64,000 nt of DNA, from the NCBI GenBank assembly GCA_001566295.1, contig KQ964247.1, forward strand, positions 3,162,001 to 3,226,000, in the 5' to 3' direction. Of this stretch, positions 1-11,474 are shown one piece after another. Both the position numbers and the translations under genes were made by a program. The first letter of the stretch is position 1, and every line of letters starts with the position of its first letter. The stretch comes from Microdochium bolleyi (lineage: Eukaryota; Ascomycota; Sordariomycetes; Xylariales; Microdochiaceae). The notes beneath the pieces were generated by a model. That model saw nothing but the letters and a program-made list of their open reading frames with translations. It was not told the DNA's origin and did no database searches.

Positions 1-111
1 CGCGGACGAGCTGCTGCGGACAATGTCGAGCACCTCTGGCGGTAGTTGGTGCAACAGTGTCGCATCATTGAGCAGTCTCCTGCGTTGCAGGCTGACGTCG
101 ACGGACGCCAT
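1..111 (-). CDS. Possible 5' end of an unrecognised gene, cut by the window edge
   Basis: An ATG at 111-109 opens a minus-strand frame that stays open for 37 codons to the edge of the window. It includes the stretch LLHQLPPEVLDIV, which loosely resembles the start of an F-box (LPxEVLxxI), but the visible part is too short to assign a family. The position suits a gene divergent from the mitochondrial ribosomal protein gene at 653. Competing frames on the same strand are also open here, so the call is tentative and rests on the start context and the helix-like sequence. Confidence 0.3.
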   Translation of the reverse strand, partial: MASVDVSLQRRRLLNDATLLHQLPPEVLDIVRSSSSA

Positions 112-652
112 GGCTCAGAAGGGCGACTTGAAGCACTACGGGTGCATGTGTTGTTGCATGTACAAGAGCTGTTGCTGCAGGAGGTGTTGCTTGATAGAAG
201 TCTGGCATCGATTTTCTTTGAACTTTTTCTTTATCCAGAAGTACCTGCAGCCCACGTTTAGCCCGAGGGCGCTGCAATCTGAGCTCGGAGGTACTTGGAG
301 GACACCCCCGGCCGCTAGCTCGAATCGAGCCATGACGGCGCGGGACTCTGGAGCTTCGCGGGCCCGGCAGAATCCTGAACCGCAACTCTTCAGCCAACTT
401 TTAGGCGGTGAGCTGGCCGGACCGGCGCTGTGCATTTGGACGCGCTGAAGCTGGCTCCCCACAATGCACCGGGACCGACCACTTGCAGGCAGTCTGTACA
501 GTGCGTGAGACGGAAGCAGCGCAGCCATCGAAATTTGAAATCTTTAGAGTGGCATCACGACCATCATCGACGACGACCTCGCACGAGACCACGCCCACAC
601 GAACCATCTGCCCTCGCAGCATCTCGCCCGTTACACCACCCACACAGACAGC
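112..652. other. Intergenic, probable divergent promoter
   Basis: 541 bp between the possible left-edge gene and the bL12m gene. Open frames here overlap on both strands, lack family resemblance and use non-ATG starts. No repeat or RNA gene was recognised. Confidence 0.5.
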
Positions 653-1305
653 ATGTCGCTCCCCTGTAGATACGCAGCCCGCAGCTGCGCGCGGTCTCTG
701 CGCACCGCCAACAACACCCTCAGAGTCTCGGCTGCGCCCCTCTACTCGTCAAGACGGCACAACTCGACCGACGCCGCGGCCGCCAACCCAAAGATCGCCG
801 GCATTGTCGATCAGATCTCTCAATTGACCCTCCTTGAGACCGCGGACCTCGTCGCCAGCCTCAAGGTTAGTCACCCATGATGCCAAGCACCTCACACGCA
901 CACGCACCTTCATGTCATGCACTCATGGCAATAAGAGCTCGAAACGCTGACTCTCCGCAATCTTCACAGTCCCGGCTCAACATCCCGGACCTGCCCGTCG
1001 GCGGCTTCGCCGCGGGCCCGGCTGGCGGTGCCGCTCCCGCGGCTGCTGCTGCCGAGGAGCCCGAGGAGGCAGCGCCCGCTGCCGCCGAGAAGACACTCTT
1101 CAACCTGAAGCTTGAGAAGTTCGACGCCGCTGCCAAGGCCAAGATCATCAAGGAGGTCAAGAACCTGCTCGGCCTTTCCCTGGTCGACTCCAAGAAGTTT
1201 GTCGAGAGCGCGCCCAAGATGATGAAGGAGAGCGTACCAAAGGAGGACGCTGAGAAGATCATCGCCACCATGAAGGAACTCGGCGCGACTGTCACCATGG
1301 ACTAA
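653..1305 (+). CDS. MNP1: Mitochondrial large-subunit ribosomal protein bL12m (L7/L12 family)
   Basis: Two exons, 653-865 and 970-1305, joined by a 104-nt intron (GTTAGT...CACAG, phase 0), give 182 aa. Residues 1-45 are basic and Ser/Ala-rich with no acidic residues, as in a mitochondrial presequence. Next comes the N-terminal dimerisation helix region (IAGIVDQISQLTLLETADLV). An Ala/Pro/Glu hinge follows in exon 2. The C-terminal L7/L12 domain starts at EKTLFNLKLEKFDAAAKAK and ends with the typical KIIATMKELGATVTMD. In this family the protein forms the flexible stalk of the large subunit that recruits translation factors; here it should act in the mitochondrial matrix. It lies convergent to the reductase gene downstream. 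Confidence 0.95.
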
Positions 1306-1656
1306 GCATGTGGTCGTGCGAGAGGCTCTGTTGGAGCTCTGAGTCGGTGGAGGGGCAAGAATGGACGGAAACTATCGCCATCTACAACTGGAATCGGCAT
1401 GGCTCATATCCAGACCTGAGATGTGTTTTCGAAACGAGTCTGGGAATGCCAGACTCTTGTCCATACTCGTGTATCATGTAAATGTCACCCTTGTATAACA
1501 AGCTCGAAGAATAGAGATTACAAGAATACCAGATCTCTATCGCGAGCGGTCTTCGCACACCCATCCCGGCCACATGTGCCGGCACAAATTCTTACAATTA
1601 TTCAGGCCGTCTAGAATCCAGTCGGCAATGTTAATTTTCAGCTTCTCGGGGCATCG
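1306..1656. other. Convergent 3' intergenic region
   Basis: 351 bp between the stop codons of the bL12m gene (+) and the reductase gene (-). It should hold both 3' UTRs. Nothing else was recognised. Confidence 0.6.
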
Positions 1657-2871
1657 TCACAGCCTAAAGCTCGCATCAAGCCCTCGGATCAGCATGTACA
1701 CCGTCTTCAAGATCGGCGTGCTCACGCCCTTGGCTCGACCCAGCCGCGCCGCGTTGCCCACGATGGCCTCGACCTCCATGCTCCGCCCCTGCACTGCGTC
1801 TGCCATCATGCTGGATTGGATGCCCTCGGGGCTCATAGCAAGGAACATACCCAGCAAGCGGTCCACCATCTCGGCATTGCAGACGTCTCCGTACCCATAC
1901 GCCGCCGCGACAGCCGCGACCTCGAGCATCAGATCCCGCACGAAACCGAGCGCGCTGAAGTCCGGGTCGAGCCTCTCGAGCTCTTGCGGAGACGGCGACG
2001 AGTGCGGCCAGCCCTCGCTGACAGAGGACGAACGGTGGCTCTTACTCTCGTGCTGGGCCAGCGAGGACGATGTCCGCAGGAAGTGCTGGTCGCGCAGCCG
2101 CGAGAGCGCGGTCACTGGGTTCCAGCCCACATTGAGCACGAGTTTCTGCCACCGGTGCGCCTGGATATCCGGGACCAGCTTGACGGTCGCCCCGCCGCGC
2201 GTGAGCATCTCGACAAAACGGGCTGCTGCCTCTGTCGACTTCTCTGCGAAACCAGCAACGCTGCTACGGCTCTTGCCGTCCTCTTTAGCCGGTGTCGCCG
2301 TGTCAGACAAGGACGGCGTTGAGTTGGCTGGCAGAAAGGCAGGAAACGTTCCAACGAAGAGCTCCTCGAGCTGCTTGTGCTCTACGACTGCGGGCGCCGT
2401 CTGCGTCGCCGGCACGCGCACGACGCCCGACAGGATCGGGTTGTCTGGGTACAACTGCGCGTACTCGTCCTCGATATGGATGCCGTTCTGGATGAGCACG
2501 ATGGCTGTGTGGCCTGGCGTGATGACAGGCTTGAGAATCTCCGCAGTGGAAGGGGATGTGTCGAGGACCTTGGACGCGACTATAATGTAGTCAAACGGCC
2601 GATCCCATTGCTTGTCATTGCCGTCGTGGTTGCTATTCGTCGTGGCGTGAAAAGCCGTCGCTACCTCCGCTACGGACTGTACGATGGTTGGGCGGAAGTT
2701 GAGGTTCTGGCCCCAAATCGTCGAATTGAGGGTGATTCCATTCTCCCTGGCTGCGTTGTAGCTGGATCTCAATACGCAAACGAGGTTCTCTGGTGATGTA
2801 GTATTCGAGACGACCCAGGCGTACACGGTGCCTATGCTGCCGGTGCCGAAGACGAGAACCTTCTGGTCCAT
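1657..2871 (-). CDS. Ketopantoate reductase-like protein (ApbA/PanE family)
   Basis: Single exon, 404 aa, starting at ATG 2871. The N-terminus is a Rossmann fold with VLVFGTGSIG (GxGxxG). The family segment GHTAIVLIQNGI follows, and the C-terminal helical domain carries RWQKLVLNVGWNPVTAL around residues 239-255, the conserved K...N...NP-TAL signature holding the catalytic Lys. Family members reduce 2-dehydropantoate to pantoate with NADPH in pantothenate/CoA synthesis. Fungi usually carry several paralogues, some of unknown substrate, so the exact reaction is not certain. A low-complexity Ser/Thr/Lys insertion near residues 175-210 lengthens it beyond the roughly 300 aa of bacterial PanE. No targeting peptide is apparent. 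Confidence 0.85.
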   Translation of the reverse strand: MDQKVLVFGTGSIGTVYAWVVSNTTSPENLVCVLRSSYNAARENGITLNSTIWGQNLNFRPTIVQSVAEVATAFHATTNSNHDGNDKQWDRPFDYIIVASKVLDTSPSTAEILKPVITPGHTAIVLIQNGIHIEDEYAQLYPDNPILSGVVRVPATQTAPAVVEHKQLEELFVGTFPAFLPANSTPSLSDTATPAKEDGKSRSSVAGFAEKSTEAAARFVEMLTRGGATVKLVPDIQAHRWQKLVLNVGWNPVTALSRLRDQHFLRTSSSLAQHESKSHRSSSVSEGWPHSSPSPQELERLDPDFSALGFVRDLMLEVAAVAAAYGYGDVCNAEMVDRLLGMFLAMSPEGIQSSMMADAVQGRSMEVEAIVGNAARLGRAKGVSTPILKTVYMLIRGLDASFRL

Positions 2872-3694
2872 CTTGATCCAGATTTTGAAACAGCAGATTG
2901 AATTAAGTCCAGTGAATCACTGTTTGGGAGCCAACTGACTGCCACTTGGGGACGCCTTCTTGCTGAGTGTAAGTCGGGGGAAGTGGTGAAAGTCAGCTTG
3001 ATGTGCTGCTGGTCCGTTGCGGGGACGACGCCCTCAAGCGATATCGGGGACCTGTGAACCACAACGCATCTATCACTTACCACATGGTCAGGAAGACCAC
3101 CAGATCTATGCATCGTTATTTTTCTTCGTTCTATCCGTGATTCGGGTAATGCCAGCAGGGGAGATAGGCTACCAGATCTGACATCAGCCCATTGTGAACT
3201 TCGAGAGGACTGGCCTTGCTCCGGCTTCGGGTTGACGCAGCTGAGCATGGCTTCATGGGGGTGTGCTACGACCCCACTCGTCCAAGTGGGCATCGAGGAT
3301 TTGTGTTCTGGAATTCTACCCAGTTCCCAAGACTTGATGTGATTTGCTGCGGTTTTTTCTAGTGTGCAGGCAATACTCTCTAGGTCTCGAGGCAACCCCT
3401 GAGGACCGAGCACATTACGTGAGCTAGGAGGTATATCCTGATGCTGTTCAAGCGGCACACCCTGAACGAGATATCTCTACTAATTTTCTTTTGGGATTTG
3501 TACTGAAATTAAGCTTGAAGGCCATGCTATTCCCCCTTGACGCCGAACACATATGCATGGGAAAAACAATGGTTGGGGAGCACGGGGTCTCTCAATTCGA
3601 CTCTACCACTCTGCACTTCCGAGAGCGAGTCGTGGACGATGTACCTATCCACATCAACGCCTGGGGAACCATAAACGGCGCGGCGCGGCCATCG
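2872..3694. other. Intergenic, reductase promoter and CTK3 3' region
   Basis: 823 bp upstream of the reductase start and downstream of the CTK3 stop. Open frames on both strands have no family features and look like chance. No repeats were seen. Confidence 0.5.
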
Positions 3695-4655
3695 TCAAAC
3701 AGCAGCAGTCCTATTCTTGGTCTTGAGGTGTCTGCAGAACACCCTCTCGCCATCGCGCTTGAATTCCTCCATCTCCTCCTCGCCCATCAGGTGATGGTCA
3801 TCGTCCAGATCGCTGGTCTCGTCGTAGAAGCCATCTGCCTCCTGTCTGAAGTCTGTCGGTACCAGCCACATGCTTTCGCGCATACGCTTGTGCCGCTCGC
3901 GATCCTCCTCGATGCGCTGCTCGACCTGCCGCTTCTCCAGGCCGTGGTGGCTCGCAGTGTTTGCAGACGTGCCGTTGCGCGACCTCGACCCGGAGTTTGC
4001 GTTGTTCGTCCTGGGTGCACTATTGCTGCCGGCGGCCTGATCTATACCATTCACAGGTGACGACATGGCCAGGTCGCGGGCTGAGGCGTCCCGCTCCTTC
4101 AGACACTCCTCCAGTTCCGTGACGGTCTGTTCCAAGAGGATGTTTTTGTTCCTCAGACCATGTATGACCTATGAATGAGTGAGCATATGCCATCCGCGTA
4201 CAGACCTCGACCTCGCAACCCTTTGGGTGGCCGGGAACGTGCTCACCTTGCGAACGACCTTGACGTTGGCTACTCCCGAGCCATCCTCAGGGCAGACTGC
4301 GTCCACGACCCGGATGATGTCGCGCTGCATCATGTGCACATAGTGGTCGCTCGGGGCTTTGGAGGCCATCTCGAGGAAGTGCTCGATGAAGAACATGATA
4401 TTTGCGCGGGTGTTCATGTTGCTCTATGGTGCCCGGAGAACTGGTCAGCATTCAGACCGCTGCAGCATGAGAGGCTTGCCATCCCCGGTGTAGACTGACC
4501 TTCTCGAGCTGCTCGAGAATACACGAGTGTAGGTCCTCGTGCAGGTCCTTGTGCTTGAGGGCATACTGGGCCGCCTTTTGCGCCGACGTCGAGCTGGCGT
4601 TGAGATGCTGCAGCTGCCTGCTAAAATGCATGCGCACCTCAAAAGGGTCGGCCAT
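3695..4655 (-). CDS. CTK3: CTD kinase I gamma subunit (Ctk3, CID domain)
   Basis: Three exons on the minus strand: 4655-4500, 4423-4247 and 4168-3695. Both introns are about 77 nt (GTCAGT..TAG and GTGAGC..TAG) and both junctions are phase 0, giving 268 aa. Residues 1-130 form the CTD-interacting (CID-like) domain of Ctk3, with ADPFEVRMHFSRQLQHLNAS and NMNTRANIMFFIEHFLEMA. The C-terminal half is a coiled coil (LRNKNILLEQTVTELEECL) followed by a disordered and then acidic tail. In yeast, Ctk3 pairs with the cyclin Ctk2 and the kinase Ctk1 to phosphorylate Ser2 of the RNA polymerase II CTD. The start is fixed by the strong match to the usual fungal N-terminus. Confidence 0.93.
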
Positions 4656-6103
4656 GGTCGCTTTTGCAAACGGGCAGCTATATCGATGTCAAGTCTGCTG
4701 TGCTTGTGAGCTGCCGACACATCATCACGGGAGAGCCCTGGAGAGCTCGCGGCGTGCCTGTTCGTTGTGGATCTGGATGTGGTCGTGTGTCGGATTGTTC
4801 CAGGTGAGGAAACAGCACGGCTCTGGATGTGGTGCAGCGGATTGCACGCCGCCCCACATTTACTTGCATCCTCCGCGTCCAGGGCTTCCGGATCGAAGCA
4901 CTTCCTCGATATCAGAGACTGGGCATTTCGAGGTCACAACTTCTGTGCGGTATGCAGGATATCTGAGCATCAATCTCCTTTGGCCGCCCTGGGACTGGCT
5001 ACTTGGAGTCAAACCCCGGCTTGCGGCCCGGCTGAGTCGTCTACTCTGAAAGACTACCAAATGCCGGTAACACATGTTGTAAAGCGAAACGGCGCTCACT
5101 GTGCATAGACTGCATGCTCGACCCGACTTGGGACTCAATACGGTCAAAGCGACGAATGCGTGATTATATGTGTCCTTCGGGATGCGACACGAAGCCACGA
5201 GCCAGGAGCAATGTCAGATCACAGCTTGCGCCGTGCACAGGACTCAGCCGCGGCAAGATGCAACGTGTAGCCAGGATTGCAGATTGCTCCGCGCGAAAAA
5301 CCTCCCTCAATAGCCTTCTGGACGAGATGTTACAATCCACATCGACGCCTGCATCAGCAGCGCAGTGGCAACGCGTCCTTCATGTCGGCAGGTGGAGCTC
5401 TCAGTAGAGCTCTGGATACTCGGGTCTTGTCCAGCCCTGCACCATGTATCAGGGTCTGCGCGAGATTGGAGTCCTCGAGGCGGCTAAGCACGATCTCGAA
5501 GCACCATCTCGGAAATGCCCGCCCCTGGAGTCGAGGTAGTCGAGCCCAACTGCGCCAATCGGGCCGCACGACCAGGGCCAGGGTCGCTAAGGGTTCCTCC
5601 GCTCGGTGTGCGGACAGGGTCTCGTCTGGCAAAGTGACGACAACGCCCGGGACATTCAGCACACGTCCCCCTTCCTTTCACAATCAACAGTCGTATCGAC
5701 TGAGGCTGCCCCTTGCAAGCAACCCGTCTTGCTCCGGGACCACGACGCACTGGGGCGGATCGACGGGCCACAGACGCCCTGCCGACTCGCGTGCCCCGTC
5801 CCGATGCAAGGTTCGTATGCTGCGATAGGTTGTCCCTCTGCGTGGGTGGTCCCGAGCCGGCACCGGCGTGGCCTAAGGCCCATTCTTTTTATATCTCAAG
5901 ATGTTGCGCCTCCGCCCTCGACCGTCTTTGCGAGCACTTCACCGAGCTCTTGTCTGTGTTCTTCTTGCCCTGTTGCTTGCTAGCCACGAGCGTCAACGCT
6001 GCTGCGACCTCTCCTCTGAGCGCTCATTGATTTGCGATTGATCATCAGAAAGCACAAAACCCCGTCGTTGCAGCACCCCACACAACAGGACCTGTCTGCC
6101 ACC
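4656..6103. other. Intergenic between divergent CTK3 and P5C reductase
   Basis: 1.45 kb containing only short overlapping frames on both strands with no family resemblance. It must hold both promoters. The last 200 bp before 6104 are pyrimidine-rich, as in many fungal 5' leaders. No repeats or RNA genes were recognised. Confidence 0.5.
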
Positions 6104-7334
6104 ATGCTCGCCATATCCAACCATGAGCACAACAGCTCTCAGGAGCTCACCATGACCGTGCTCGGATGCGGTAAGTACATGTCTGCTTGAAATACAGCTC
6201 ACATCACCAACTCAGGTGGGTGGCAAGCGGACAGATGTACTGACAGCAAGGCGCTCCCCACCAGGCACCATGGGCATCGCCATCCTCAGCGGAATCCTGA
6301 GCTCCCTCGTCGAAATGACGGCCCCGAAGCCGCTCCAGACCCCGTCCGGCAGCCACTGCGACGCCGACGAGACCCCCGCCCGCCTGCCGAGCCGCTTCAT
6401 CGCCTGCGTTCGCAAGCCGGCCACGGCGAAGCGCGTCAAGAAGGAGCTCTGGGAGCACTCGTCCGTCCTGAAGGTCGTCATGAGCACCGAGAATGTGAGC
6501 TCCGTGATGCAGTCCGACGTCATCCTGCTCGCTTGCCAGCCCGCCGACGTCGAGCCCCTGCTGCGTGAGCCGGGCATGTCCAAGGCCCTGCACGGCAAGC
6601 TCCTTCTCAGCGTCTGCGCCGGCGTCACCGTCCCACAGCTCGAGAAGATCCTCCACGGCGCGGTCAGCGTGCTGGACCCGGATGTCGACGGGCGGTGCCG
6701 CATCGTGCGTGCCCTGCCCAACACTGCGGCGTTCATCCGCGAGAGCATGACGGTCGTCGCGACCAGCACCCCGCCGCTCCCGACCCAGATCCAGAGCCTC
6801 GTGACCTGGATCTTCCGCCGCATCGGTGACGTTGTGTACCTACCCGCGCGCGACATGGACGTCTCGGCCGCCCTTTGCGGCTCCGGCGGCGCCTTCTTCG
6901 CGCTCATGCTCGAGGCCGCCATCGACGGCGCCGTCAGCATGGGCCTCCCGCGCTCCGAGGCCCAGCGCATGGCGGCGCAGGTCATGCGCGGCACCGCGGG
7001 GCTCGTCCAGTCCGGCGAGCACCCGGCGCTCATCCGCGAGAAGGTCAGCACCCCCGGCGGCTGCACGATTGGCGGCCTGCTCGTGCTCGAGGAGGGCCGC
7101 ACGCGCGCCACCGTCGCCCAGGCCGTCCGCGAGGCCACCTCCATCGCGAGCCGCCTCGGCGAGGGCGGCGCGGGCGTCGTTCTGCACCCAGATGAGCAGG
7201 CCATGATGCTGCATCACCAGCCGCAGCAGTACACCGCCGCACCCGTTTCCGCGGGCATCCACGCCGTTAGCGGCGGGCACTACACGCCGCACATGCCGAC
7301 GAGGCTGGCACGGAACACGAGTACTTATTTCTAG
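6104..7334 (+). CDS. PRO3: Pyrroline-5-carboxylate reductase
   Basis: Two exons, 6104-6170 and 6265-7334, give 378 aa. The 94-nt intron (GTAAGT..CCAG) splits the glycine codon of the dinucleotide-binding loop, and splicing produces TVLGCGTMGIAIL, the expected GxGxxG. Further family features are VILLACQPADVEPLL, LLSVCAGVTVPQLEK, RALPNTAAFIRE, and the C-terminal dimerisation/active-site motif TPGGCTIGGLLVLEEG near residue 285. The enzyme makes proline from P5C using NAD(P)H in the cytosol. A tail of about 55 residues follows the conserved helix and looks disordered. Fungi often have more than one P5CR paralogue, so the family is firm but the exact orthology to yeast Pro3 is not. Confidence 0.92.
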
Positions 7335-7902
7335 GGTGCGGCAGCATCGTCTTGTTCCTGGTCTTTCATTGTGTGGGGAGATTTGTGTGAAGTCAGCGTG
7401 TGATTGATGTTTGGGTTTGGTACATGAAGCATGCGCAATTGAGAAGATAAAATGTAATTGGGATGGCGCTTTGTTTCGGGTTCATGAGGAGAATAGAGCT
7501 ATAGACAGAGGTAGAGAACGTGTCAGAACTTGGGATTTCAGCTTATAGAATGAGCATCGGCTTTCTATATCCGCTCGTATTTATCGAAAGTTGAGAGAGA
7601 CGTCACACCTGGGATCTTCCATCTATGGGCGCAAGAGGAGCGCAGCGCACACATAGCTCCATTTAGATGCAAATCAATGCTTACCAGGCGCTGGTATCAG
7701 GCCGAACACGTCCCTCTGAGATATGAAAGGCAAGCATATCACGCTTGCCACGACTGGGTATTCTGCTCAACTCTTACACTACTTGTGGCCATTTGCCCGA
7801 ACCTGGCCATAGAAAACTGTTGGTCATCCAACGTCCTAGGCCATTCCCGATTCTTCCATTCCATATTATACACAAACGTGCTCTGCGAGATCTGCTGAAT
7901 GA
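7335..7902. other. Convergent 3' intergenic region
   Basis: 568 bp between the stop codons of the P5C reductase and HAT1. AT-richer than the coding DNA around it and presumably the two 3' UTRs. Nothing else was seen. Confidence 0.6.
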
Positions 7903-9519
7903 TCAAGCGTCCTCGATGCGCACCTTCTTGCTGACCGGCGCGCCATCGCCGTCCAGCATGTCAGCCTTGCGCTTGCCATTCTTGTCCGCCGCCACCGAGG
8001 GGGTTGCGTCCAGCCGCTCGAGTATGCGCGCATACTCGCCCTCGACATTAGACACTGTCTCGTTGAGCTTCAGGATGCGCTCCGTGACCTCGAACTCGCC
8101 GAGGATGGAGATGTTACGGCGGTAGAGCCGCTGCTTGAGCAGGAGCCGCCATAGGGTGTAGACGTGCTCGTCGACCTTGGTCGGAGCTGGCTTCAGGGCG
8201 CTCATGTCTGCCGCAGGGCGGACGGACTCGGGCAATGTCGACATCAGGTGCATCTCGACCAGCCGCCAGAATTGGCGTGGCGCAATCTTGACCTTGACGC
8301 GGAGCTTTTCGAGCGCTTCGTAGTCAACAACACCTCCGGCGTTACCGCTGGAGGTGCTGCCCTCCGAGAGTGTGATGCGAGTGTCGTGGTGTAGGACGCC
8401 TCCGAACTTAGGGAGATAAGGGATCTTACTGTTCACCTTCAGTGAGGCAAATTCGGGCTCATTCTCGCGCAGGTATCGCATGTCGCAGAGATCACGAAGA
8501 AGGTCGAAATCCTCGTTCGGGTCCTCGATAGTGACTTCCTTGGTGGCCTCTTCTTGCGCATGGAGGCCGAAGATGGTGCTGTAGAGCATGGCGCCGATGC
8601 CCTTGCCTTGGAATGGTGGCAAAATGATAAATTGCGATATTCTGGCTCGGTGCGCCATCTGGCGGAGGAGATGGTCGCCATTTGGCAATTCCCACGCATT
8701 GTCGGTCTTGGGCTTGATGGCGGTTGTAGTATCTCTTTGCGGGCTTGCCGGTGGTGTGAGATCTTGGAACAACCAGAAATGGTACACTGTCGAGTATCCC
8801 TGGAAGATATACTGGTCTGACTGCTTCTTGTAGACGAAGTACACCGACCACCGCGCCAATGTAGAGTCTGGCTCATCGTTGCCCTCAGTATCGATTCCGA
8901 TGTATGAACCGCCTTCAATGAAGAAGAGAACAAAGATCTGGATCCTTTTCACAAGCTGTCTCACGGCGGGGTTGTCCAGGGTTCCGCGCCATATCTCGTA
9001 GGTGTCGCCATTTTTGCTGATCGTCTTGATACGTTCGCCGGGCGGTGTCCAGTCCGAGGGAACATCCTTGATCGCAGCCTCGAAATCGGACTTCTTCTGA
9101 AAAGCGACTACATAGACGTGATGTTAGCAGTTGGCAGCATTGACCAAGTAAGGATCCAGCAATCAACCATACCCTTGGGAAGGAAGTCATCCATCGTTTT
9201 GCGCACATCCTCAGGCTCTGTGCCGCTGACATCGGCATACTTCTTTGTGGATGATGTGGAGAAATGCGGTCGCATGTCACTAGCGTTAAAATCGATATTG
9301 ATCTTGAGGCCCTGGTGGCCAAAGATGCGTTCATCCTCAAAGATCGGGTAAGTGAACCGGGGCTGAAAGGTCTCGATCCTGGTCAAGCCTTTCGCAGCAT
9401 TTTGGACAAGGGAGATATTGGTCGTCTCGGTCGCATCAACGGTCCCTGCGAGAGGTGTGTGAGCGCGGAACGGTACAAGATAGCTTCGTAGAGACGCACG
9501 TACACTGTTCGTCGGACAT
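7903..9519 (-). CDS. HAT1: Histone acetyltransferase type B catalytic subunit
   Basis: Three exons: a 16-nt first exon 9519-9504, then 9445-9173 and 9107-7903, giving 497 aa. The introns are GTACGT..CGCAG (58 nt) and GTATGG..GTAG (65 nt, with a CTAAC branch point). Splicing restores the N-terminus MSDEQWTVDATETTNISLV, including the conserved Trp, and then FQPRFTYPIFEDERIFGHQGL. The acetyl-CoA site is ILPPFQGKGIGAMLY (Q-x-x-G-x-G) near residue 260, preceded by RISQF. Hat1 with its WD40 partner Hat2 acetylates newly made histone H4 on Lys5/Lys12 before chromatin assembly. The C-terminus ends in basic residues (NGKRKADML..SKKVRIEDA), a plausible nuclear localisation signal. Confidence 0.95.
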
Positions 9520-10256
9520 GCTGGGCGATTGCCTTGCTCCTCGCAGCTGCGAAGGATACGGTCAGTGGGATCTGGCGGTGATGGTGGCGCAGGTTGTCGC
9601 CTATAGGTGCGCACCGGATGTCTCTCGGGTATTGCGACAGAGTTGGTGTGCTTGCTGTGGTGGTGGCGGTGGTGATGGTGTTGAGGATGTCGGCTTTGCG
9701 CAAGCGAAGCCCATCAACGCGCTTCTGGCAGGCGCGTCAAGGAACGACGGGAAGAACAATGCGCGTTAATGGGTCCGGAAGCGCTCTAGCGTCTGGGACT
9801 GCTGCGAGCTCCGCTGCCAAGGCCGCGCGCAGTTGCACAATCGCGCAAGCTGCTGAAGCTTTGCTGGGAACGGGCGTGGGCCTGCAGGGTTGCAAGTGCC
9901 CAATCGCAGAGACATGTCGTACTTGGGAGTGCTCGCGCAATCGGCCGTTTCAAGTTCTGGCCAGCGTCCCTCCTGAGAGCCGCCAAAAGTTCAGCGCCAG
10001 ACTGCTTATCCCCGATCAGTCTCCAGCTCCAAGTCGAAGCTCCCCAACCACGCCAGTGACGTACTCTTGGCTGGCCAGACGTCGTCTTCTGCACCGTTCC
10101 TCACAGACGCCCGACCGCCCAATTACTACCTCGTGGCGACCTGCACCGAGCACCACGGCTTGCTCAGAGAGACGAAGCTGTTCTGTGCGAGCTGCGATAC
10201 ACGAAGTCCCAGGAGCACCCCGTTGCGCATAAGCTCGGCCAGAGCTTGCTACAGCC
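9520..10256. other. Divergent promoter region HAT1 / ZIP transporter
   Basis: 737 bp between two divergent start codons. A GTGG/GGTG-rich stretch lies around 9640-9690. No additional gene is supported. Confidence 0.5.
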
Positions 10257-11474
10257 ATGGCTGGTGTATTTCTACTCCTCGCCCTCACGGTAGGCACCCC
10301 TCCTCTCCAAGTATTCCCACCGCTCGAATACTAATGGCGACTTCCACCACAGGTCGTGATGGCTGTTGCGTACGTGGACCCAAAAACTCGGAACGAAGGC
10401 GACTCGAGTCTACCCCGTGTATTGACAATTGACCTCGATCTCGAACAGCTCCTTTCTAGCAGGCGCGCTGCCGCTCTCCATGTCGCTCTCACAGTCTCAA
10501 TTGCGTCTCATCTCTAGCATCGGCATCGGCGTTCTTGTCGGCACTGCACTTATTGTGATTATACCCGAGGGGATCGAAGCCATTACGGATGCGAACATGG
10601 CGTCGCATTCCCACAAGGCGAGGGACGAGGGACCAGCTGAGCCTGGCCATGGGCATGCTGAACCTGAGGTCCCGACGTTCTGGGTGGGCTTGTCGTTGAT
10701 CACAGGATTCATTCTTATGTACTTGATCGACCGCCTGCCCCAGATTGCCTCACAAAACTTCCAGCCAGCTCCGCAGCCACGCCAGATCAGCCTCAGCAAC
10801 CTCGGGGGCTCCGCGTTGGCAGGCGACGACGAGGAAGCAGAGGGCTTCCTGGGATCGCTGACCCCAAGCCCGAAGCAATCGCGTAGTCTGGCTACCACGA
10901 CCGGTCTGGTCATACATGCGGCGGCTGACGGTATTGCGCTTGGCGCGTCGACGTCGTCGTCGGACATGAAGCTGGGCTTCATTGTCTTTCTGGCGCTGAT
11001 GATCCACAAAGCTCCAGCTGCTTTCGGCTTGACCACTCTTCTTCTGAAGCAGGGCCTCTCCAAGCGTGCCGCGCGCGGCCATCTGATTGTCTTCAGTCTT
11101 TCGTCGCCAGTCGGTGCATGGGCGACGTACCTGCTCGTTTCGTTGCTTGGTGGAACTGGGGAGAGCCCCCTGAGCCACTGGTGGACTGGGATGTTACTTC
11201 TCTTCTCCGGTGGCACCTTTTTGTAAGCCTATCTAGAGTCTCTTTTCGTGGTGAAGCGGAACACTGCTAACGCCTGTACAGGTACGTTGCCATGCATGCG
11301 ATGCAGGAGGGTGAGGAGTCCGCGAACCACCACGAGCAGGGGACCAACGGCTACGCCGACAGCATGGGAGGCGCCCAGCAAAAGCAGCCAACAACGCAGG
11401 TCCGGGACACGCTCGCAACAGTTGGCGGGATGCTACTTCCGTTGCTGACCCAATTCGGACATCACGAGCACTGA
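10257..11474 (+). CDS. ZIP-family metal transporter, SLC39A9 (ZIP9) type
   Basis: Four exons: 10257-10289, a 17-nt micro-exon 10353-10369, 10449-11222 and 11282-11474, giving 338 aa. All introns are GT-AG and the summed length is an exact frame. The N-terminus is a membrane segment (AGVFLLLALTVVMAVA) running into SFLAGALPLSMSLSQSQLRL. The transport core has HAAADGIALGAS (about residues 172-183) and IHKAPAAFGLTTLL (about 201-214), the paired metal-binding helices typical of ZIP9-like proteins. A His-rich cytoplasmic loop (SHSHKARDE..GHGHAEP) lies between TM2 and TM3. The expected role is Zn2+ or Mn2+ import into the cytosol from outside or from the Golgi. Yeast Atx2, a Golgi Mn2+ transporter, is the nearest studied fungal relative I know of. 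The substrate cannot be read from the sequence. Confidence 0.92.
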
